Assembly: GCA_003164675.1 (NCBI GenBank)
Contig: PLTX01000060.1
Location: 1-64,000, forward strand
Source: Verrucomicrobiota bacterium
Lineage (GTDB): Bacteria > Verrucomicrobiota > Verrucomicrobiia > Palsa-1439
Length of the DNA: 64,000 bases
Reading direction: 5' to 3'
The position numbers and the translations under genes are program-made. The notes below the pieces were generated by a model. The model made no database searches. It worked only from the letters and a program-made list of their open reading frames with translations, and was not told where the DNA came from. Positions 9,286 to 18,135 of this stretch are shown here, one piece after another. Numbering within the stretch: position 1 is the stretch's first letter; every line of letters starts with the position of its first letter.

Positions 9286-11109
9286 ATGGACCAACGAAAG
9301 CTGGCCGCGTTGTTGATGGTCGTGGCCGGCCTCTGGGCATACCACAACAGCCTCCACGGGCCCTTCATTTTTGACGACGTCCCCTCGATCCTGGAGAACC
9401 GGCACATCCGCCATCTGTGGCCCATCGGGACGGCGATGACGGCCCCACCGGGGACCACGGTGACGGGGCGGCCGGTGGTTTGCCTGACGTTGGCTTTGAA
9501 CTACGCGTTGGGCGGATTGAACGTCTGGGGATATCACGTATTCAATCTGGCGGTCCATTTGATTTCCGCGCTGGTGTTGTTTGGGATCATCCGGAGGACG
9601 TGTGAGAGCGAAACACTTCGCGGTCGATTCGGGGACAATGCGACCTGGTTGGCTGCGGCGATCGCGCTCGTTTGGGAGGTTCATCCCTTGCAAACGGAAA
9701 GCGTCACGTATGTCGTCCAGCGGACCGAATTGCTGATGGGCTTGTTCCTGTTGCTGACGTTGTATTGCGTGATTCGCAGCGACCGGTCTACGAGGCCGCG
9801 TGTCTGGCAACTGGCGGCCGTTGCGTCGTGCGCGTTGGGAATGGGAAGCAAAGAGGTGATGGTCGTCGGGCCCTTGATCGTGTTGCTGTACGACGGGGTG
9901 TTTCTCGCGCCATCGTTTCGGGAATTGTGGCGGCGGCGCGGGGTCTTGTACGTTGGCCTGGCCTCGACGTGGCTGATCCTGGCGGGGTTGGTGGTGTTGA
10001 CCACGCGCGAAATGACCGGGTTGGGCATGCAGGAGATTACGCCATGGGACTACCTTAAGACCGAGGCTGGCGTGCTGGCGCATTATTTGCGTCTGTGCTT
10101 CTGGCCGCACCCGTTGCTCATCGACTACTTTGACTGGCCGGTCGCCCGGTCATGGAAAGACGGCCTGGTTCCCGGCGTCGTCGTGCTCGTGTTGCTGGGC
10201 GCAACCCTCTGGGGGTTTCGACGGCGGCCATGGGCGGGGTTTTTGGGTGCGTGGTTCTTTCTCATTTTGGCGCCGACATCGAGTGTCATACCGAGCCTGG
10301 GCGAAGTGGCGGCGGAACGGCGGATGTACCTGCCGCTGGCGGCGGTGGCGGCTCTGGTCGTTGGCGGGGGATGGCGAATCATGGAAGGTTTACCGGGGAA
10401 TCGGTTCGCCCCCCGCACGGCACGACGGTTGGGGGCTGTGACACTCGTCGCCGTCGTGTTGACACTCGGCTGGTTGACCATACGGCGCAACGAGGTTTAT
10501 CGCAGCGATGTGGCGATTTGGTCGGATGTGGTCGCTCAACGCCCGCACAGTACGCGGGCCCTGAGCAATCTGGGGACAGTGTTGGTGGCGCACGGACGAG
10601 TGGACGAGGCGCTCGCGCGCTATCATGAAGCCGTGCAACTTGACCCCGGCAATTCCGACGCCCAGTTCAATCTTGGCCTGACGCTGGCTGGACGCAATGA
10701 ATTGGATGCCGCTTTGGTCCATTTGAACGAAGCGGTGCGACTGGTGCCGCACAGTGCTCTGGCGCAGTGCGATCTCGGTATCGTGCTGACCGAGAAAGGC
10801 GACCTCGCGGGGGCGTTGAGGCATCTGACCGAATCGCTCCGATTCGATCCGCGAAGTTCCGCGGCGCACAATGCATTGGGCGTCGTTCTTGCGCGTCAGG
10901 GCAACCCAGCGGAAGCGGGGAAGGAGTTCGCCAAGGCGGTGCAGTTGCAGTCGGATAACGCGGAGGCGCAGGCGAATTTGGGTTTTGTGCTGGCGCAATT
11001 GGGACGCATGGACGAAGCCGTGCGTCACTGGGAAACGGCGGTTCGGCTCGATCCGAAGCAGGAGAATGCGCGGCGGGCGCTGGATCGGGTTCATGGCGTC
11101 GGGCAGTGA
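9286..11109 (+). CDS. TMTC-like membrane glycosyltransferase with C-terminal TPRs, paralogue 1
   Basis: A 607-residue protein. ATG 9286 is preferred because the sequence before it overlaps the YqgE gene in another frame and is not membrane-like. The N-terminal two thirds contain about ten hydrophobic segments of a GT-C type transferase. The acidic pair in FIFDDVPSI after the first helix is where the GT-C catalytic Asp is expected, and HPLQTESVTYVVQRTELLMG is shared with the two paralogues. From about residue 410 there are about six TPR units (for example ALSNLGTVLVAHGRVDEALARYHEAV). By analogy with TMTC and PMT proteins it may transfer a lipid-linked sugar to exported proteins; substrate unknown. 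Paralogues are at 15149 and 18136. Confidence 0.85.
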   Translation: MDQRKLAALLMVVAGLWAYHNSLHGPFIFDDVPSILENRHIRHLWPIGTAMTAPPGTTVTGRPVVCLTLALNYALGGLNVWGYHVFNLAVHLISALVLFGIIRRTCESETLRGRFGDNATWLAAAIALVWEVHPLQTESVTYVVQRTELLMGLFLLLTLYCVIRSDRSTRPRVWQLAAVASCALGMGSKEVMVVGPLIVLLYDGVFLAPSFRELWRRRGVLYVGLASTWLILAGLVVLTTREMTGLGMQEITPWDYLKTEAGVLAHYLRLCFWPHPLLIDYFDWPVARSWKDGLVPGVVVLVLLGATLWGFRRRPWAGFLGAWFFLILAPTSSVIPSLGEVAAERRMYLPLAAVAALVVGGGWRIMEGLPGNRFAPRTARRLGAVTLVAVVLTLGWLTIRRNEVYRSDVAIWSDVVAQRPHSTRALSNLGTVLVAHGRVDEALARYHEAVQLDPGNSDAQFNLGLTLAGRNELDAALVHLNEAVRLVPHSALAQCDLGIVLTEKGDLAGALRHLTESLRFDPRSSAAHNALGVVLARQGNPAEAGKEFAKAVQLQSDNAEAQANLGFVLAQLGRMDEAVRHWETAVRLDPKQENARRALDRVHGVGQ

Positions 11110-11472
11110 CGAAGCGGGGCGCAGGACGCACTTGTGCCCCGTCAAACTTTGATTGACCGGCAGCTCAAGTTTGCTGTTTGTTTCGCGAATCGGCCGGCGG
11201 CGAGCCCTGCCGTTTCCCGGTGTTTTTTTGGCGACGGCAAGAAAACCGGGGCGCCAATCCATCGCGGCTTGAGGGATGGCGTCCACCATCAACTGGACCG
11301 CAGCTTGGTCGCGCGGCGGACGAGAAGTTGACACATTTGATTGCATCGCATTTGTTCTTGTCACTTCCACGGTGACGTCATATCCTCATCAGGCAGGAGT
11401 TGTAAGAGAAACCGATGGATTTGCGAGCCAGACGCTCTTGACGGTCGGGCCATAAACATGATTGGAGGCAAA
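11110..11472. other. Gene-less stretch before the OB-fold gene
   Basis: About 360 bases without a supportable gene. It contains a run of T residues near 11225 without a strong preceding hairpin. The last 60 bases must carry the leader of the gene starting at 11473. I see no consensus promoter and no RNA gene. Confidence 0.4.
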
Positions 11473-12045
11473 ATGTATCACACCCGTTTGGGTTCTGTTC
11501 TCGTTGTGTCAGTAATGCTCGCGTCGCTTGCGGTTGTTTTGCATGGCGTTGACGCGGCAGGGGCGCAACCAAATGGCGCCGAAGCTGCAGGAAGTCAAAG
11601 TGGAGTTTCGGGGAGTCAAACAAACATCCCGACGCCGGCGGCTCCTGGCGAAGCCTTGAATACCATCCCGGCAGACCAAGCTAAGGAGCACATTGGGGAA
11701 ACAAACACGGTTTGCGGACTGGTTGCCAGCGCGCGATACATGGACTCGACAAGAGCCAAACCAACACTGCTAAACTTTGTCCGCCCCTATCCGGACCATG
11801 CATTTTCCGTCATGATCCCCAACTCGGCCAGGCCGAAGTTCAAAGATCCTCCAGAAGAGTTTTTTACCAATAAGACTGTGTGCGTCACGGGCGCGATCAT
11901 CGAGTACCGAGGAAAGCCGGAAATCGTGGTCAACGACCCTTCGCAAATGGTGGTCAAGGAATCGGCACAGGCCGCGCCTGACAAGACGGCCACCAACACA
12001 GTCCAGAAGACCCCGGCGACTGCCAACGCTCCCGGACAACCGTAG
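11473..12045 (+). CDS. Secreted OB-fold domain protein, paralogue A
   Basis: A 190-residue protein. ATG 11473 follows TTGGAGGCAAA, a good ribosome binding site; longer forms would spoil the signal peptide. Residues 1-32 are a signal peptide. A low-complexity Ala/Gly/Ser stretch follows, then a small beta-rich domain (about 62-160) with IGETNTVCGLVASARY, a strand-rich middle and TVCVTGAIIEYRGKPEIVV, the look of a nucleic-acid-binding-type OB fold. The tail is Ala/Thr/Pro rich. A close paralogue sits tail-to-tail at 12411-12854, and a double OB-fold protein is at 27896. The ligand is unknown; in an exported protein it need not be a nucleic acid. Confidence 0.75.
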   Translation: MYHTRLGSVLVVSVMLASLAVVLHGVDAAGAQPNGAEAAGSQSGVSGSQTNIPTPAAPGEALNTIPADQAKEHIGETNTVCGLVASARYMDSTRAKPTLLNFVRPYPDHAFSVMIPNSARPKFKDPPEEFFTNKTVCVTGAIIEYRGKPEIVVNDPSQMVVKESAQAAPDKTATNTVQKTPATANAPGQP

Positions 12046-12144
12046 GATCAGGAAATTCATCCGCGCTGATCTCCCTCGTGGGGCACGCAATTTTTGTGGT
12101 CATTGCGGGGTGGCACAACACGTCGCTACGAAATAACTCCACGA

Positions 12145-12285
12145 AACAAGGCGGAACACCGGCATAACGCGGCGGGACAAGACGATGTCTCACCAGAGAT
12201 GCTCCAAGGTGGGCTTTGTGGTTTCGTCCAGAAACCGCTCTCGCCGCGAGACCTCATTGGCTGGATTCGCGAATCCCTGAATCAC
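12145..12285 (+). pseudogene. Remnant of a response-regulator receiver domain (C-terminal part)
   Basis: The reading frame over these bases encodes a stretch that lines up with the C-terminal third of the intact receiver gene at 13190. PEMLQGGLCGFVQKPLSPRDL matches DEMLKKGLWGYLQKPFDLPEL, including the conserved Lys-Pro, and the following helix IRESLNHHE matches VRDAINA. There is no start codon context, no phospho-Asp half, and the frame runs on into unrelated sequence. This is best read as a decayed copy left by a local duplication. Confidence 0.6.
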
Positions 12286-12410
12286 CATGAGCCGCCGCGT
12301 CCCCACATTCAGCTGAGACGGCTCGAATCGATCCGAACAGTTGAACTCACAGTATCAGGCTGGTACGCTTCTTCCGCAGAGCGTTTGTCGAGATGGTGGT
12401 GGCAAGCCGT

Positions 12411-12854
12411 CTAGTTGGTGGCCGGAGGAGTCGGCTCGTCCTGGACCACGATTTGCGCGGGGTCGCTGACCGCGATCTGCGGCTTGCCGCGGAAGTCTGC
12501 CGTGATGACGCCGGTGACACAAACCCATTTCCCCTTGAATGCTGTTTCGGGAGCCTCCTTGAACCTGGCACGCGTCGCCTCGGCAATCACGGCAGAGCAA
12601 CTCTGTTCGGGGTAGGAACGGTCGAAGTTCAAATACGTGGGGCTCCCCGGCGCGCCTTTCACGTATTTCGCGCTGGTGATCATCCCACAGACGGTATTGG
12701 TCTCCCCGAGATGATCGATCGCTTCGTCTCCGATAAGCGTCTGGGTGACCTTGACGGCCGCCGTTGCGAACAACGAAGCGAGTCCGCAGCCCGCGACGAT
12801 TGCCAGCAGGTAGAACCGCATACGATGACGATCTTGGGGTTTAGGACCTTTCAT
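12411..12854 (-). CDS. Secreted OB-fold domain protein, paralogue B
   Basis: A 147-residue protein (136 if started at the internal Met at 12821, which begins a clean signal peptide MRFYLLAIVAG). The mature part matches paralogue A at 11473: LGETNTVCGMITSAKY against IGETNTVCGLVASARY, and VCVTGVITADFRGKPQIAV against VCVTGAIIEYRGKPEIVV. A single OB-fold-like domain is expected, exported to the periplasm or surface. It faces paralogue A, with the receiver-domain remnant between them. No good ribosome binding site precedes either start. Function unknown. Confidence 0.75.
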   Translation of the reverse strand: MKGPKPQDRHRMRFYLLAIVAGCGLASLFATAAVKVTQTLIGDEAIDHLGETNTVCGMITSAKYVKGAPGSPTYLNFDRSYPEQSCSAVIAEATRARFKEAPETAFKGKWVCVTGVITADFRGKPQIAVSDPAQIVVQDEPTPPATN

Positions 12855-13189
12855 CGAACATTCAGAGTACCAGATACGCGACCGGATGCAACCTGTAGTT
12901 CTATCAGTTAATCAAACGGGTTGACTCCCCGCCGCCGACAACTGCCGAGCAGGATGCCGATCACCGCGCTGCGCTCCCTGCCCAAGGATCCGATGGTGGG
13001 ACGGCACTGGGAGACAGTCAGAAGCTAACTGCTGCCACGTTGAGACCTGGCGCTGAAACTACTGCGCCTTTCCAGTAGTCTTTGCCCACTGAAGCCCCGC
13101 CGTAATCGAATCGGCTGCCTACGGAACCCGTTCTGGCATACGAGACTGCGGCGGGTAAGGCTGGCAAGCTGAATGCTTATTCTGGAAGC
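12855..13189. other. Gene-less stretch between OB-fold gene and response regulator
   Basis: A divergent intergenic region of about 335 bases that must contain promoters for both flanking genes. No consensus -35/-10 pair is convincing, and I see no RNA gene or clear repeat. Confidence 0.4.
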
Positions 13190-13636
13190 ATGACTTCCGG
13201 TAATTGCCATCAAAAGGAATGTATTCTCGCTATCGACGACGAGGAACGATTTCTGGCTATGCTCAAGACGGCGTTGGAATGCTATGGCTTCAAGGTGCAT
13301 ACGGCATCCAGTGCGATTGAGGCCATCAAATTGTATGAGGAACGCTGCCGAGACATTGGCATGGTTTTGTTGGACTACTTGCTGCCCGAAATGTCCGGCG
13401 AATTGGTCTTCGAGAACCTGCAACGTGTGAATCCGGATGTTCGGGTGGTTCTGTTGACAGGCTGCGAAGAATCGGTTGCGGATGAGATGCTCAAGAAAGG
13501 TCTGTGGGGCTACCTTCAGAAACCGTTCGATTTGCCAGAGCTCGCTCAGAGAGTTCGGGACGCAATCAATGCCCCTGTGCTTGCTGGCTCAGCGTCACCG
13601 TTGACTGAGTGCTCCAGTGGGACAGCGCGACCATGA
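13190..13636 (+). CDS. Single-domain response regulator (receiver only)
   Basis: A 148-residue CheY-like receiver. The acidic pair is in ILAIDDEERF (about residues 15-18), the phospho-accepting Asp in MVLLDYLLPEMSG (about 62), the conserved Thr in VVLLTGCEES (about 89) and the Lys-Pro in GYLQKPFDLPEL (about 110). There is no output domain. Its stop overlaps the start of the STAS-like gene by four bases, so the two proteins are made together and may act in one signalling path. No histidine kinase is adjacent. A decayed paralogue fragment lies about 1 kb upstream. Confidence 0.88.
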   Translation: MTSGNCHQKECILAIDDEERFLAMLKTALECYGFKVHTASSAIEAIKLYEERCRDIGMVLLDYLLPEMSGELVFENLQRVNPDVRVVLLTGCEESVADEMLKKGLWGYLQKPFDLPELAQRVRDAINAPVLAGSASPLTECSSGTARP

Positions 13637-14031
13637 TCGAGTACACCATCGACCGTCCTGGCCGCCTTGTCCGAGTGCGGATGAGCGGCTGCGTTACGAC
13701 CGCCGATCTGGTGAGGCACTATTCCACGGTTCACGGTGACCCTTCGTATGATGCTTCGTTCAACGTCCTCTTCCATGTCGATGCTGCTGCTGAGGGGCCG
13801 ATCATGGCGGAACTCCCGGATGTCGGGTTGCAGATGGAAGCCGTGGCGAGACTTCAACACCGAACGAAGTGGGCCGTCGTAATGGCTCCCGGATTCAAAC
13901 GCACGGCGACGGAGTTCTTGCTGCTGGGGGTCAAACTCGGTTCTGTCGGAATGCGCTTCTTCGACGACGACCGAATGGCGCTTGCCTGGCTTGATCCGGG
14001 TCATGCTGCCCGAGTCCCCGAGAACGCCTGA
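13633..14031 (+). CDS. SpoIIAA/STAS-like protein coupled to a receiver protein
   Basis: A 132-residue protein started at ATG 13633, which overlaps the stop of the response regulator (ATGA). It opens with IEYTIDRPGRLVRVRMSG and continues with a helix, the strand FNVLFHVDAAAEG, and the C-terminal FFDDDRMALAWL. This pattern is seen in small SpoIIAA-like (STAS/SEC14-type) proteins of unknown function. Such proteins often act as switches by binding partners. The assignment is by overall pattern, not by a diagnostic catalytic motif. A similar-length ORF on the other strand is a shadow. Confidence 0.65.
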   Translation: MIEYTIDRPGRLVRVRMSGCVTTADLVRHYSTVHGDPSYDASFNVLFHVDAAAEGPIMAELPDVGLQMEAVARLQHRTKWAVVMAPGFKRTATEFLLLGVKLGSVGMRFFDDDRMALAWLDPGHAARVPENA

Positions 14032-14724
14032 CAAACTACGGCGCGAATCCCTGAAGCGGCGGTGGGGCGTTACGTTTTGGTTCTGGCGTCGTCTGTCGCC
14101 ATACGGATCGGCGCACGGTTTGAGAAGACAGCCCCCCTGATGCCTCTCCCATAGTCGTTACGTTACATGGCAGTGCCATGTATCGCGTGGGTATCCGCAG
14201 AGCGGAAATCATCAGTATGCCACCCAAACCAATCGAGGCGGAGCGGCGGCGGGACGGGCGGCAACAATACATTGTTATCGCGTGGGTACAAGCAAGGTGT
14301 CGACCGGGGAACAGGCATCGCACCCTACAGTACGGACCGCGGTTTGCCGCCAAGGCACAACGAGGCGGCCTCTCGGCGAGTTCGCCCGCGGCTACAAGGG
14401 GACAGCCACGCCTGAGGCGGGCGAGCGGATTGGGCGCGCGTCGTCGGGGTTGGTTGCAAGCTGGGAAACGACGTGCTCGCGTGTCGAAGACTCCGCTTCG
14501 GCGGCTACGCCGTTTTCTTTTTTTGACGGGCCATCAGAATGGACTGGACAGTCGGCATACGATAGTGTAAAGTAAGGGCTATTGTGGTCTTTGACATGAG
14601 TATAGGGGAGATTGGTGCCAAAGTGCGTGGGTACCCAAGTGCCTTGGAGAAGAGCCCGTGCCCGCTCGGCTATCCGCTCTCGGCTGTCAGCGTTCGGGGG
14701 CAGCGGGCCGGACGAATGATCGGT

Positions 14725-14743
14725 CCGCGTACGTGGTACGCGG
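14725..14743. repeat. Hairpin CCGCGTAC-GTG-GTACGCGG
   Basis: A perfect eight-base-pair stem with a three-base loop, directly followed by CTACAAT. CGCGGCTACAA recurs near 14390 and in the opposite orientation near 61777, so this is probably the end of a dispersed element. No T run follows. Confidence 0.5.
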
Positions 14744-14791
14744 CTACAATTCGGAGGCGCGCCGTGGAGGGGGCATCCCCATAATATGTAA

Positions 14792-14925
14792 TTCGGCAAA
14801 ACAAAGCCAATTATAATTGACAAAAATGTGGCATTTGTTTTGTTGATGGACAGGGAGTTGCGGCAAGAAATGGGGCTGAATTTGTGTTGGCTTTGTTTTG
14901 TCAAAATTGGCTTTGTTTGGGGGGA
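14792..14925. repeat. A+T-rich CAAAACAAAGCCAA repeat cluster, copy 1
   Basis: At its left end GGCAAAACAAAGCCAATT appears; at its right end the inverse motif occurs twice (TTGGCTTTGTTTTGTCAA, then AATTGGCTTTGTTTGG). The block is strikingly richer in A+T than its surroundings. The same motif recurs twice at 40957-40996. ORFs across it translate as Asn-Lys-Ala-Asn-Phe-Asp-Lys-Thr-Lys-Pro-like peptides, which are a by-product of the repeat. Confidence 0.6.
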
Positions 14926-15148
14926 GTGGAGGGGCCGATGGTGCGGGATGGGGGTGTTTTGGGATGATGAATGACGGCATCCGCCTTCGCCGTCCGCCTA
15001 TGCCAAACCAGAGCTACGGCGTGACAAGCGAGGGGGAGCCGTGTTGGGAAGGTGTTACTGGCAAGGCACTTGCTGCGATGAGGGGTGGGGGAGAAGGAAT
15101 TCGTCCGGCCCGGGCGGTTTTGTCAGACGGGACGCTCGACCTACAAGA

Positions 15149-17038
15149 ATGAACCAGACGTGGAAAGAACGACGATTGGTGGCTGGCGGTGTGATCGTGT
15201 TGATCACGCTACTGGCCTACATGCCGGCGTTGCACGGCGGGTTCATTTGGGACGATGATTCGCACGTGACCGACAGCCCGGCGTTGCGGACGTTGCACGG
15301 GCTGGCGACGATCTGGACGAAGCCCGGCGCGGTGATGCAATACTATCCGCTGGTGCACACCAGTTTTTGGGTCCAATACCACCTCTGGCAGTTGAATCCG
15401 TTCGGGTACCATCTGGTGAACGTGTTGTTGCAGGCGGGCAACGCGATTCTGCTGTGGCTGGTGTTGGAACGGCTGGAAATCGTCGGCGCGTGGCTGGCGG
15501 CGGCGGTGTTCGCAATTCATCCGGTGCAGGTCGAATCCGTCGCGTGGATTTCGGAACAGAAGAATCTGCTGTCGGGCGCGTTCTACCTGGCGGCGATGCT
15601 GGCGTATCTGCGGTTTTGTCCGTTGGACGCGGAACGGCCGGCGGAGAAGAGACGGTGGGGATATTTTTTCCTGGCGTTTGCATTCTTTGTGGGCGCGATG
15701 CTGAGCAAGACGGTGGCGTGCACGTGGCCGTTGACGATCCTGCTGTTGACGTGGTGGAAACGCGGAGGGATCGGGCGGCGTGATGTATGGCTGATGGCGC
15801 CGTTTGTCGCGATGGGGGCGGTGTTGGGATTGACGACCGTGTGGGTGGAGACCTACTGCACGGGAGCGCGGGGAGCGGTCTGGTCGTTTACGATTTTTGA
15901 TCGGGCACTGATTGCGGGGCGGGCGATGTGGTTTTACGCGGCAAAACTGGCGTGGCCCGAGAATCTGGCGTTCGTGTATCCGCGGTGGAACATCGATGCG
16001 GCACAATGGTGGCAGTGGGTGTTTCCGCTGGCGGTGGCGCTCGTGGTGGTGGCGCTTTGGACGGGGCAGGCGAGGATGGGGCGGGGACCGATTGTGGCGG
16101 TGGCGTTCTTCATCATCACGCTGGGGCCGGCGTTGGGGTTCTTCAACGTGTATCCGATGCGGTACTCGTTTGTGGCGGATCATTTTCAATACATGGCCAG
16201 CATCGGGTTGATCGTGGGTGTGGTGGCGGCTGGGGCGACGGTGATTCGGGAGCGGGTGTTGAGGACGGGGGTGGGCGCGGCGGTGTTGGTTTCGTTGTCG
16301 GCGTTGACGTGGCAGCAGAGCCACGCGTATGAGAGTGCCGAGACGCTCTGGCGGGACACGTTGGCTAAAAATCTTGATTGTTGGATGGCACACAATAATC
16401 TCGGGATACTGTTGGCTCACGGCAGCGATCTGAGGGGCGCGCGGGCGGAGTACCGGGAAGCATTGCGGCTCAGTCCCGATTCGTACGAATCGTATAACAA
16501 CCTGGGGAACCTTCTGATGCAGGAATCGCAAACGGCGAAGGCCGTGACCGAGTACTGGGAGGCCTTGCGGGTCGAACCCGGGTACGTCCGCGCGCGATCC
16601 AATTTGGCGAACGCGCTGAGTCGGTTGGGTCGGGCGAATGAGGCGATCAACCAATACCGGATCGTGGTGGAGATGAAACCGGATGAAGCCGATGCCCATT
16701 ACAATCTCGGCATCACGCTGGCCAAGCAGGGGCGAATCGACGAAGCGTGCCAACAATTTGCGGAGGTTGTGAAGTACCAACCCGAATCGGCCAACGCCGA
16801 ATATAACTGGGGGTTTGCCCTCGCCAAGCAGGCCGATTTCGCGCACGCGATTCCACATTATCGCGCTGCGTTGCGGCTGAATCCCGACTACGCGGCGGCG
16901 CATTACGGGTTGGGCATGGCGCTGCTGCGAAACGGGCAACGCACCGAGGCAATTCAGGAGTTGAGGCGCACGCTGGAACTGGAGCCGGGTTCGACCGAGG
17001 CGCAACGCGCGTTGGATGCCGCAAGCACGCGCGCGTGA
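15149..17038 (+). CDS. TMTC-like membrane glycosyltransferase with C-terminal TPRs, paralogue 2
   Basis: A 629-residue protein. ATG 15149 gives a short basic N-terminus followed by the first helix; upstream in-frame sequence belongs to the repeat-rich region. GT-C landmarks are FIWDDDSHV after helix 1 and HPVQVESVAWISEQKNLLSG (about residue 128), then about ten hydrophobic segments to residue about 400. At least six TPRs follow (for example AHYNLGITLAKQGRIDEACQQF and AEYNWGFALAKQADFAHAIPHY). It is more distant from paralogues 1 and 3 than those are from each other. Likely role: sugar transfer to exported or surface proteins, with the TPRs recruiting acceptors; inferred from family only. Confidence 0.85.
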   Translation: MNQTWKERRLVAGGVIVLITLLAYMPALHGGFIWDDDSHVTDSPALRTLHGLATIWTKPGAVMQYYPLVHTSFWVQYHLWQLNPFGYHLVNVLLQAGNAILLWLVLERLEIVGAWLAAAVFAIHPVQVESVAWISEQKNLLSGAFYLAAMLAYLRFCPLDAERPAEKRRWGYFFLAFAFFVGAMLSKTVACTWPLTILLLTWWKRGGIGRRDVWLMAPFVAMGAVLGLTTVWVETYCTGARGAVWSFTIFDRALIAGRAMWFYAAKLAWPENLAFVYPRWNIDAAQWWQWVFPLAVALVVVALWTGQARMGRGPIVAVAFFIITLGPALGFFNVYPMRYSFVADHFQYMASIGLIVGVVAAGATVIRERVLRTGVGAAVLVSLSALTWQQSHAYESAETLWRDTLAKNLDCWMAHNNLGILLAHGSDLRGARAEYREALRLSPDSYESYNNLGNLLMQESQTAKAVTEYWEALRVEPGYVRARSNLANALSRLGRANEAINQYRIVVEMKPDEADAHYNLGITLAKQGRIDEACQQFAEVVKYQPESANAEYNWGFALAKQADFAHAIPHYRAALRLNPDYAAAHYGLGMALLRNGQRTEAIQELRRTLELEPGSTEAQRALDAASTRA

Positions 17039-17062
17039 ATTGGTGCGCGACTTGAGGCCGAA

Positions 17063-17566
17063 TCACGCATCGGTGCGCCGCGTACGGAAGAAGCTTTGCA
17101 ATAAAGTGCGGGCTTCCGTTTCCTTGACGCCGGACTGGACTTCGAGGACGTGGTTCAACCCGGTGGCCGAGGTGATGGGAAAGACCGAGCCGGCGCCGCC
17201 GGCGCGCTCGTCACGCACACCGAACACGAGACGTTTCAGGCGTGAGAGCATGATGGCGCCCGCGCACATCGGGCAGGGTTCTTTGGTGACAAAGAGCGTG
17301 CACCCTTCGAGTCGCCAGTCACCAAGGGCGTTGGCGGCCTGCGTGATGGCGAGAATCTCGGCGTGGGCCGTGGCATCCTTGAGGAGTTCCACCTGATTGT
17401 GGGCGCGGGCGATGATTTTCGCGTTGCGGACGATGACCGCGCCGACGGGCACTTCATCGGCATCATAGGCCATGCGCGCGAGCCGCAACGCCTCGCCCAT
17501 GAAATAGTCGTCGCTGGTCAGGTCGATGGGCTTTGACGGTCCCTCGGGTTGGTCGGGCTGAATCAC
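17063..17566 (-). CDS. tadA: tRNA-specific adenosine deaminase
   Basis: A 167-residue zinc deaminase that converts A34 to inosine in the anticodon of tRNA-Arg(ACG). The zinc ligands and proton shuttle are present: HAE at residues 68-70 and PCPMC at 97-101, with the usual EVPVGAVIV just ahead. The N-terminal 20 residues are an extra polar tail, so a start a few codons downstream is possible. It is convergent with the TMTC-like gene to its left and read alone. Confidence 0.93.
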   Translation of the reverse strand: MIQPDQPEGPSKPIDLTSDDYFMGEALRLARMAYDADEVPVGAVIVRNAKIIARAHNQVELLKDATAHAEILAITQAANALGDWRLEGCTLFVTKEPCPMCAGAIMLSRLKRLVFGVRDERAGGAGSVFPITSATGLNHVLEVQSGVKETEARTLLQSFFRTRRTDA

Positions 17567-17636
17567 AAAAGAAAGTTAGCGAGTCTGACAGGCGCCGGCA
17601 AGTGATTTGGCTGCATGGCGGCGCCCGCTGCCGGGC

Positions 17637-17879
17637 TCAGACCAGATTTGGCGGGGAGCTTGCGTGGGCCTTGAGGTTTCCCGCTCGCTTCTTCGGTTCT
17701 CGAACCATGGGCTGCATGAACGATTGCATGAGTCCCGAGAGAGCTTCACGAGTCACAATCAGTCCGCCGAACGGTTGCCACTGGTCCTGGATGAGCTTGT
17801 TCACTTCGGCAACCAGGGCGTCCGGGCTCGACGCGATGGCGATCTTATATTCGACAATTCGCGACTGCCGCATTCTCAT
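17637..17879 (-). CDS. DUF1737-type small protein
   Basis: An 80-residue protein. The first 40 residues, with EYKIAIAS, an acidic helix and DQWQPFGGLIV, match the pattern of the small DUF1737 domain (a strand, a helix of alternating leucines, then GWQPFGG). The rest is a helix followed by a basic, Pro-rich tail. The function of the family is not known. The downstream neighbour on the same strand is tadA, 70 bases away. Confidence 0.7.
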   Translation of the reverse strand: MRMRQSRIVEYKIAIASSPDALVAEVNKLIQDQWQPFGGLIVTREALSGLMQSFMQPMVREPKKRAGNLKAHASSPPNLV

Positions 17880-18135
17880 CGGCCCATCTTTCCCCGGCTC
17901 GGCTCCGCCCGAAGAGGGTTGGCGCGCATTGGCAGCCGGTTAAGAGTTTGTTGCTGAATCATTCGATCCTCTTAGCACAATCACGGATGGGTCGACAAGC
18001 GCCAACCGAAGTGAGGCAGGACGCCTTGTCTGGATCGGCATGGCTGACCCGGAATTACGCGGCGGCCCGCAATAATCCGGGGAGACTTGGAATATCCGGG
18101 CTAGACTTGTGAGAGTCGCTTGTTACGATTCGGAC

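Larger units (their letters stand above)
14032..15148. other. Repeat-rich gene desert
   Basis: About 1.1 kb without a supportable gene, although several ORFs of 80-170 codons run through it. It contains two copies of CGCGGCTACAA (near 14390 and 14738), a perfect hairpin at 14725-14743, the start of a G+C-rich element near 14640-14780, and then an A+T-rich stretch with several CAAAACAAAGCCAA-like motifs in both orientations (14792-14925). The ORFs here translate the repeats and look spurious. Confidence 0.6.

Noticed and set aside
9004-10110. 368-codon minus ORF over the first TMTC-like gene
   Set aside because: Shadow of the real gene; no domain and no start context.
13546-14034. 162-codon minus ORF over the STAS-like gene
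   Set aside because: The + strand ORF is coupled to the response regulator by ATGA and has a family pattern; the minus ORF has neither.
14392-14904. 170-codon ORF on the minus strand
   Set aside because: It translates repeat sequence, has no ribosome binding site and no recognisable domain.
15209-17005. 598-codon ORF antisense to the TMTC-like gene
   Set aside because: Arg/Gln/His/Pro-rich composition typical of an antisense shadow in G+C-rich DNA; the + strand encodes a clear GT-C/TPR protein.
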